A program made the position numbers and the translations under genes. From NCBI RefSeq assembly GCF_963676685.1, contig NC_092347.1, positions 89,902,592-89,966,591 of the forward strand: a DNA stretch of 64,000 nt. The letters are read 5' to 3'. Below the pieces are notes generated by a model. The model did no database searches, was not told where the DNA came from, and saw only the letters and a list, made by a program, of their open reading frames with translations. The stretch comes from Mytilus edulis (taxonomy: Eukaryota > Mollusca > Bivalvia > Mytilida > Mytilidae). Below, piece after piece: positions 61,593 through 64,000 of this stretch (its first letter is position 1; each line of letters opens with the position of its first letter).

Positions 61593-62521
61593 CTGAAATC
61601 AAAGCTTAAAATCAGTATATTTCATGTTTTATTGGCTAAAATAACAAAGGGAAGAATAGTGAACTATAATTAAGTACTCCACTACTTCAGGAAAGTGACA
61701 TCATATCATAACTTGGTCTAGTGTAATATATATAGCTTGTTGATATTTATATGTCAAATTTATCAATACCATACCTGTCAACTGACCCGTATTCTGTGGG
61801 TATGACCTGAGATTTTCAAAATTCTAAGGCATCACCCGGGACACCCGCCAGGTCACTGAATAACCAGTGAATTCCGAAAATGACCCTTTTTCACCTGGAT
61901 TTCTTAGCCTTGAGATCCATTTCATAAGAGATTTTCCTTAGAAACACTGGCAAATTCTTTCATCAACAGAAGTACAGTTGCTGTGTAAACTGTCAAATTA
62001 AGTTACACATTAAGTGCATGGGTTCACTTGACAGCTTTGGTGTCAAACACACTTTTAATTAACACCAATTATCTTAGCTTTAGGTCGTAAATAAATTTCA
62101 CTGTTGTTTTACAAACATTTTTCAACTTGAGTTAATGTTACTTCCCCTTTTTTGTCTCCATTCAAAATTTTTCCTTACATTTACGTTTTTTGGGGTAAAA
62201 CAGATTAAATCTATAATAAATACTAAGAATTCTTTTCATCTATACTTCCTTTAACCATGTTAACTGTTGTTAACTTTATTTCACTATACTCTAAAGTCTA
62301 ATTCCAATCGCACAATGGAATAGATGATTAGCAAAGGCTACATAGCCACTCACAACTTGAGGGTGAAATACTTAGCTTGTAGAAATTTGAATAATATAAA
62401 TAACAGAAGAAGATAAGGTACTTCTACTTCTACTTCTACCATATAGTGACCGCCTTCAACAAATTGAAGATTATGTCACAGGAGGAAACTTACAACAAGA
62501 CATAGATTGAAAAAATGTACA

Positions 62522-63649
62522 AGTTTTTTTTTTTTTTTTTTTTTAAAATACGAAAAATTAAAAATATAAAATGTTTTGTATAATAAAGTAAGATGTTGTA
62601 ATTAATATTGATGCTTTGAGATTGAGGATTTGAAAGAGTCTACTGAAGTGCAATTTACAATGTTATCTGGTAGTTTGTTCCAGTCGGTAATAGTTCTTGG
62701 AAAATATGATTCTTTTCTGTACTGTGTTTTGCAGGATGGAATTTGGAAGCTGTTCGAATTAGAATGTCTTGTTTGTCTTTTTTGAGGAATTAATTTATTA
62801 TTTTTAGGAATTGCAACCTTTTCGTGTTCAATTTTGTAAAGCATTACCAATCTGGAGTCTTTTCTTCTGTCAGAGAGACTGCGCCATTCAAGATGTTGTA
62901 ACATGTTACCAACGCTTGAGGTGTTTCTGTATTTGTTGGTAACAAAACGGGCAGCCCTCCTTTGAACTTTTTCAATGCTATCTATGTCTTGTTGTAAGTA
63001 TGGATCCCAAACAGAGCAAGCATACTCTAGTGATGGTCTTACTAGGGACTTATATGCTTGCTCTTTAATGGATGTTGAACTTATGTTCAGGTTCCTCCTT
63101 AGAAAGCCTAGTGTGCTATTAGCTTTCTTGCATATGTTGTTAATATGCACATCCCATTTAAGGTTGGAACTGATGGTGACCCCCAGATATTTTGCTGTTG
63201 TTACATGTTCTAATGAATGATTGTGTAATGTGTAGTCAAATGTGATTGGTTTTTTATTTCTGGTGACTGAAATTACATTACACTTATCTGGGTGGAATGC
63301 CATTTTCCAAGTAGTTTCCCACGATGCAAGTTTGTCTAGGTCTTTTTGTAATGTTAATGCATCGGAGTTTGATTTTATTGCCAAATAAACTATTGTGTCG
63401 TCTGCAAATAAACGTACTGTAGATGTTAGACCAGATGGAATGTCATTAATATAGTACAAGAAGAGACTTGGTCCAAGAACTGACCCCTGTGGAACCCCTG
63501 ACTCAACTGCAACATACTCAGATTTTTCCCCCTCTAGAACTACTGCCTGTTTGCGATTGCTTAGAAAATTTTGTATCCAGTAATTTAATTCCCCCTGTAT
63601 CCTGTAATGATGAAGCTTATTAGTTAAAAAAGAATGTGAAACCTTATCG
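62522..63649 (-). mobile_element. 5'-truncated non-LTR retrotransposon with poly(A) tail and target duplication
   Basis: A minus-strand reverse transcriptase frame is open from the truncated 5' end (about 63649) to the stop at 62602. It carries SGVPQGSVLGP, the catalytic FADD (LFADDTIVY), [15 protein letters not shown] and LEYACSVWDP. A run of 21 T on the plus strand (62524-62544) is the poly(A) tail. AATGTACA flanks both sides (62514-62521 and 63650-63657). RT palm/thumb and the downstream domain of a Jockey/CR1-type LINE are present, with no endonuclease because of the truncation. No internal stop is seen, so it inserted recently. Confidence 0.88.
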
Positions 63650-63978
63650 AATGTACATAGTGTGACACAAATTTATCAAAAGCTTTTCAAAGTGCAATGA
63701 AATAATGATTAATAAAACTTTAAATTACTTAACCAAGTGAACATGTTTTGGAAACTTTGATTTAAATTATAAAAAAATGTCCCCTAAATACTGAAATTCA
63801 GCTTTTACTTCCTTCTTCTGGTCTCGTTGTCAAATAAGTCTGAGACATTAACTGATTAAGTAGTCTGGTAAATATAGGAACTCAAGGAACACAATACCAA
63901 TTTCATTTTTAATAATTTTTTGTCTTTGATATGAATAAACGTTACCTGATGATCGTGTTTATTTGTTTACATTGAATA

Positions 63979-63986
63979 TGACGTCA
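63979..63986. promoter_or_regulatory. CRE-type palindrome TGACGTCA
   Basis: A perfect CRE lies 5' of the most upstream SNX exon found. It could belong to the SNX promoter, but a second copy at 317-324 sits in intergenic DNA, so chance is not excluded. Confidence 0.2.
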
Positions 63987-64000
63987 TAACTTAAATAACG

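Noticed and set aside
63790..63870. Possible N-terminal SNX exon (minus, reading SDLFDNET)
   Set aside because: The available splice sites do not match the phase-0 start of the 61563-61592 exon, so it is left out.

Overview
This looks like a piece of an AT-rich mollusc nuclear genome, most likely a marine mussel (Mytilus or a close relative). Coding DNA is a small minority. Genes are split into short exons with GT...AG introns. The non-coding DNA is full of interspersed families that I associate with Mytilus, for example the repeat with a core like GACGAAACGCGCGTCTGG and the SINE-like repeat reading 'gttgtctcattgacactcat'. The species call comes from pattern recognition, not a search.

Four gene models can be built. 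(1) 5255-7262, minus: the 5' coding part of a DZIP3-type HEPN-domain protein with an intact RNxxxH motif; a further exon near 2818-2890 is possible. (2) 18630-31390, minus: a complete ten-exon SLC27A/FATP very-long-chain acyl-CoA synthetase, 625 aa, in frame across all nine introns. (3) 34136-43488, plus: a three-exon gene for a 187-aa membrane-anchored protein with START-like/SRPBCC character. (4) 48124-61592, minus: twelve exons of a sorting nexin 1/2 (PX-BAR retromer subunit), 499 codons to the natural stop, lacking only its extreme N terminus. Genes 2 and 3 are divergently arranged across about 2.7 kb.

The introns and intergenic DNA carry the more unusual material. Intron 1 of gene 3 holds a 5.3-kb element with about 444-bp terminal inverted repeats, CACCGTG/CACGGTG ends and a 5-bp target duplication (TAACC), which is reminiscent of Transib/RAG-like elements. 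Intron 2 of the same gene holds a decaying array of about 44 bp. Intron 4 of the fatty-acid gene is mostly a 49-bp satellite with a 490-bp higher-order repeat, split by a dead LINE fragment. A 284-bp foldback element with a TAA duplication sits right on the 5' splice site of its exon 1. SNX introns carry a 901-bp inverted-repeat element dense in AACGGA motifs and a duplicated perfect palindrome. A recent 5'-truncated LINE with a poly(A) tail and target duplication lies at 62522-63649, upstream of the last SNX exon found.

Stretches 1-2800, 7.3-18.3 kb, 31.4-34.1 kb, 43.5-48.1 kb and 61.6-64 kb hold repeats and AT-rich DNA in which I see no convincing gene.
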